Of a stretch of DNA of 64,000 nt, positions 60,356 to 64,000 are shown one piece after another. The notes beneath the pieces were generated by a model. It did not search any database and was not told the DNA's origin. It saw only the letters and a list, made by a program, of their open reading frames with translations. Numbering within the stretch: the first letter of the stretch is position 1; every line of letters begins with the position of its first letter. The translations under genes and the position numbers were made by a program. This DNA is from Coprothermobacter proteolyticus DSM 5265. Lineage in GTDB: Bacteria > Coprothermobacterota > Coprothermobacteria > Coprothermobacterales > Coprothermobacteraceae. Where the stretch lies: the NCBI RefSeq assembly GCF_000020945.1, contig NC_011295.1:1302001-1366000 (forward strand). The letters run 5' to 3'.

Positions 60356-61708
60356 ATGAGCATGCGCATGCCAGAGCCTTATCGAATCAAAATGGTGGAA
60401 CCCATACGCCTTCTTGCGAGGGAAGAAAGGGAAAGAAAACTAAATGAAGCAGGATTGAATGTGTTTTCTTTGAAAGCCGAAGATGTTTTCATTGACTTGC
60501 TCACCGATAGTGGCACTAATGCCATGAGCGATAACCAATGGGCCGGGCTCATGCTGGGTGATGAGTCATACGCAGGATGCAAAAACTTTTACCACCTGCA
60601 GGACACAGCTCAAGGAATTTTCGGCTACAAGTACATTGTGCCTACCCACCAAGGCAGGGGCGCAGAAAACCTGCTGTTTAGCATCCTTGTAAAACCGGGG
60701 CAATATGTGCTTGGAAATGTGCATTTTGACACCACCGAAGCTCATATAACCCTGAAGGGTGGTAAACCCGTTAACTTGGTTATTGACGAGGCTTATGATA
60801 CCTCAACCTACCATCCATTCAAAGGAAACATTGATCTCCAGAAACTTGAGAATTTCATAAAAGAACATGGCACAGACAGTATTGCTTTCATGCTCATCAC
60901 TGTCACATGCAACACCGTGGGTGGACAACCCGTGTCCATGGAGAACATAAAACAAGTGTCAGAAATATGCAGACGTTATGGCATAAGAGTTTTCATCGAC
61001 GCTGCGCGTTTTGCAGAAAACGCCTACTTCATAAAGACCCGTGAAGAAGGCTACCAGGATAAGAGCATACCAGAAATCGTGCGAGAAATGTTCAGTTACG
61101 CCGATGGTTTCACCTTCAGTGCCAAGAAGGATGCTTTGGTGAACATTGGAGGCATGATCGGCATTAAAGATGATGAAGAACTTTACATGAGACTTCGCGA
61201 ATTAGTCATCGTCTATGAAGGTTTTCCCACCTACGGCGGATTGGCAGGCAGAGATTTGGAAGCTATGTCCAGAGGGCTCAGGGAAGTACTCAGCTTTGAC
61301 TACCTACAGTCCCGCATCAGCCAAGTGCAGTATTTGGGTCAACTGCTCTCCGAAGCTGGCATTCCCATCCAAACACCCGTAGGTGGGCATGCCGTGTTCG
61401 TGGATGCAGGTAAAATGCTCCCACATTTGCCATGGGACAGTTTTCCCGGTGTTGCCCTAACAGCAGAACTGTATTTGGAAGGTGGTGTGCGTGCAGTGGA
61501 AATTGGAAGCCTGCTCATGGGCAGGCAAGCGCCAACTGAACTGGTGCGGCTTACCATACCACGCCGCGTTTACACCGACAATCACATGGCATATGTGGCA
61601 GAATGCCTTAGTAACATAAACAAACGCCGTGACCAAGTACGCGGAGTAAAAATCACCTACGAGCCACCCGTCCTAAGACATTTCTTAGCCCGCTTTGAGT
61701 GGGCTTAA
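60356..61708 (+). CDS. tnaA: Tryptophanase (beta-eliminating lyase)
   Basis: 450 residues. The TnaA/TPL family is clear: [71 protein letters not shown], and the PLP lysine in [15 protein letters not shown]. The late segment GVRAVEIGS follows tryptophanase; tyrosine phenol-lyase has GVRSMERG, whose Arg binds the phenol ring side. It breaks tryptophan to indole, pyruvate and ammonia. The start is ATG 60356, directly behind AAAGGAGGA. No TnaC-like leader is visible. Confidence 0.9.
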   Translation: MSMRMPEPYRIKMVEPIRLLAREERERKLNEAGLNVFSLKAEDVFIDLLTDSGTNAMSDNQWAGLMLGDESYAGCKNFYHLQDTAQGIFGYKYIVPTHQGRGAENLLFSILVKPGQYVLGNVHFDTTEAHITLKGGKPVNLVIDEAYDTSTYHPFKGNIDLQKLENFIKEHGTDSIAFMLITVTCNTVGGQPVSMENIKQVSEICRRYGIRVFIDAARFAENAYFIKTREEGYQDKSIPEIVREMFSYADGFTFSAKKDALVNIGGMIGIKDDEELYMRLRELVIVYEGFPTYGGLAGRDLEAMSRGLREVLSFDYLQSRISQVQYLGQLLSEAGIPIQTPVGGHAVFVDAGKMLPHLPWDSFPGVALTAELYLEGGVRAVEIGSLLMGRQAPTELVRLTIPRRVYTDNHMAYVAECLSNINKRRDQVRGVKITYEPPVLRHFLARFEWA

Positions 61709-61722
61709 ACACATCTCCTAGT

Positions 61723-61756
61723 GGGGCGTAAGCACACCATGGCTGCGCCCCTTTTT
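61723..61756 (+). terminator. Rho-independent terminator after tnaA
   Basis: GGGGCG-AAGC and GCTGCGCCCC pair with a small bulge, and five T follow. Confidence 0.85.
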
Positions 61757-62006
61757 GTTAATGCCTCTTATGTGGGAACAATTCCGGGGCTGCCCCGCGT
61801 GGCAAACAAGAAACAGAAAAAGCCAAAACTCCTGTAAAAATTGAAACGGTAGTAGCGAAATAAGTGCCAATCTAGTTGTAAAAGAGCCCTGCAGCACAGC
61901 TTTACAATCCACACCTTCTCCTCTTTAAGATATGTATTACTATCTGACCAAGCCCCTTAGCCTTTTCCACTAACTTGTAACACCATCGCACAAAAACACG
62001 GGTTAA

Positions 62007-62249
62007 GTAGGAGACGGGAGTCAGCGACCAAGCTACAAAAAACACTTCTTTGGTGCAGTTCCTTATGAAAAAGCACGCGCTACATCCGGTCTCACTTACC
62101 TTTTTCAAGTCCAAGAGCAGATAAACGAATTTGCGGAATTGTTGAAAAACTACCTAATGTTCAAAGGGAACCATTTAAAGGATTGGGTAGCTTTCAGTCA
62201 AGAGCTAGCACATCGAACTTTCAGTAGAACCAGAAGCGATACGACATGA
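62007..62249 (+). pseudogene. Gene remnant, no start
   Basis: An 80-codon frame between a TAA (62004) and TGA 62247 has coding-like composition (YKKHFFGAVPYEKARATSG, LTYLFQVQEQINEFAELLK, LKDWVAFSQELAHRTF) but no start codon or ribosome site. I cannot name the family. The rest of the 750-base gap (61757-62463) shows no supported gene. Confidence 0.4.
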
Positions 62250-62456
62250 AAGACATGATAGTTTCACAGACAAATGAATTCTCCTAGTTGGCTTCTGATT
62301 TACCATGCCTGGCGAATATACGCAGGGCGTCAGACTAGTAAAATCTAAATTGGAATTCTAAGAAAAATACCAGTTGGTGCACACTGAAAACCGAATAGGG
62401 AGATTTTTCAATTCACCTTCGCACTGCCTATAAATTTCACTACCCAGAATTTTTAA

Positions 62457-63842
<1,386 letters not shown>

Positions 63843-63866
63843 TACCAAAAATGGGAGTGGGGAGCG

Positions 63867-64000
63867 ATGAAGAGGAATACTCGCAGCTACAAATCTAGCG
63901 AGGTAGCCTTAGGATATCTGCTCCTCTCTCCCGTTATCCTTCTGGTTGGCTTTTTGGTTTTGGCTCCGGTCATCGGAACGTTTGTTTCAAGCTTTTACAG
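63867..64000 (+). CDS. ABC transporter permease, MalF type (3' end outside window)
   Basis: Starts MKRNTRSYKSSEVALGYLLL, then the first membrane helix (SPVILLVGFLVLAPVIGTF), as at the start of MalF/UgpA permeases. GTGGGGAGCG precedes the ATG; 24 bases after the binding-protein gene. Only the first 44 codons are visible. Confidence 0.85.
   Translation, partial: MKRNTRSYKSSEVALGYLLLSPVILLVGFLVLAPVIGTFVSSFY

Noticed and set aside
60356-61708. Tyrosine phenol-lyase instead of tryptophanase
   Set aside because: The segment GVRAVEIGS lacks the Arg found in GVRSMERG of tyrosine phenol-lyases and agrees with tryptophanases.

Overview
The window (about 45% GC, gene-dense, mostly one gene per kb, strong AGGAGG-type ribosome sites, frequent GTG/TTG starts) looks like a low-biomass-energy, protein- and peptide-fermenting anaerobe of the Firmicutes-like thermophile type. 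Copper-amine-oxidase-N stalk domains, GerMN and LytR-CpsA-Psr proteins, PdaA-type deacetylase, two peptidases, 5-oxoprolinase, tryptophanase and a ferredoxin-linked 2-oxoacid oxidoreductase all fit. Coprothermobacter is my best guess, from general impression only; no rRNA or tRNA gene is visible to confirm it.

Layout. 1-5.0 kb: end of a large stalk-domain exported protein, then lipoproteins with decayed copies among them, and a nucleoside phosphorylase/old-yellow-enzyme pair on the minus strand. 5.2-9.5 kb: CorA, azoreductase, AsnA, an HdeD-like membrane protein and a methyltransferase. 9.5-12.5 kb (minus): an orphan complex-I-like pair (NuoH-like and antiporter-like) whose N-terminus carries a fresh 81-bp tandem duplication. 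12.8-14 kb: MalY/PatB lyase. 14-16.4 kb (minus): a sulfur-relay operon tusA-yeeE-dsrE-dsrF-dsrH. 16.6-27.1 kb: an eleven-gene amino-sugar operon (mannose-family PTS with a IIC-IID fusion, IIA and IIB, three SIS proteins, NagA, HAD phosphatase, ceramidase-like hydrolase, Gfo/Idh/MocA dehydrogenase, metallo-beta-lactamase-fold hydrolase). 27.2-32.7 kb: ECF S component, methyltransferase, a structured leader with a broken lipoprotein gene, a two-gene 2-oxoacid:ferredoxin oxidoreductase, and peptidases M24 and M20.

34.2-40.3 kb: Holliday-resolvase-related nuclease, GerMN protein, a stand-alone Cas3''-like HD protein, GNAT, RadC and DinB. 40.5-49.9 kb: PgaD/PgaC-type polysaccharide synthase, a chemoreceptor, 5-oxoprolinase pxpBCA, a lipoprotein and an LCP protein. 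50-57 kb: a patch of exported-protein paralogs, intact, truncated and frameshifted, interrupted by a radical SAM/AIR-synthase-like pair. 57.3-64 kb: membrane protein, PdaA-like deacetylase, MsrBA fusion, tryptophanase and the start of a sugar ABC transporter.

Two themes stand out. First, six starts between 34 and 49 kb have no ribosome site and instead sit exactly 6 (once 7) nucleotides behind a -10 hexamer, which implies leaderless transcripts; one of these is a 16-codon leader peptide overlapping radC. Second, exported proteins and lipoproteins are being duplicated and broken repeatedly, with signal-peptide cassettes reused in front of unrelated mature regions. I saw no insertion sequence, prophage, CRISPR array, tRNA or rRNA.
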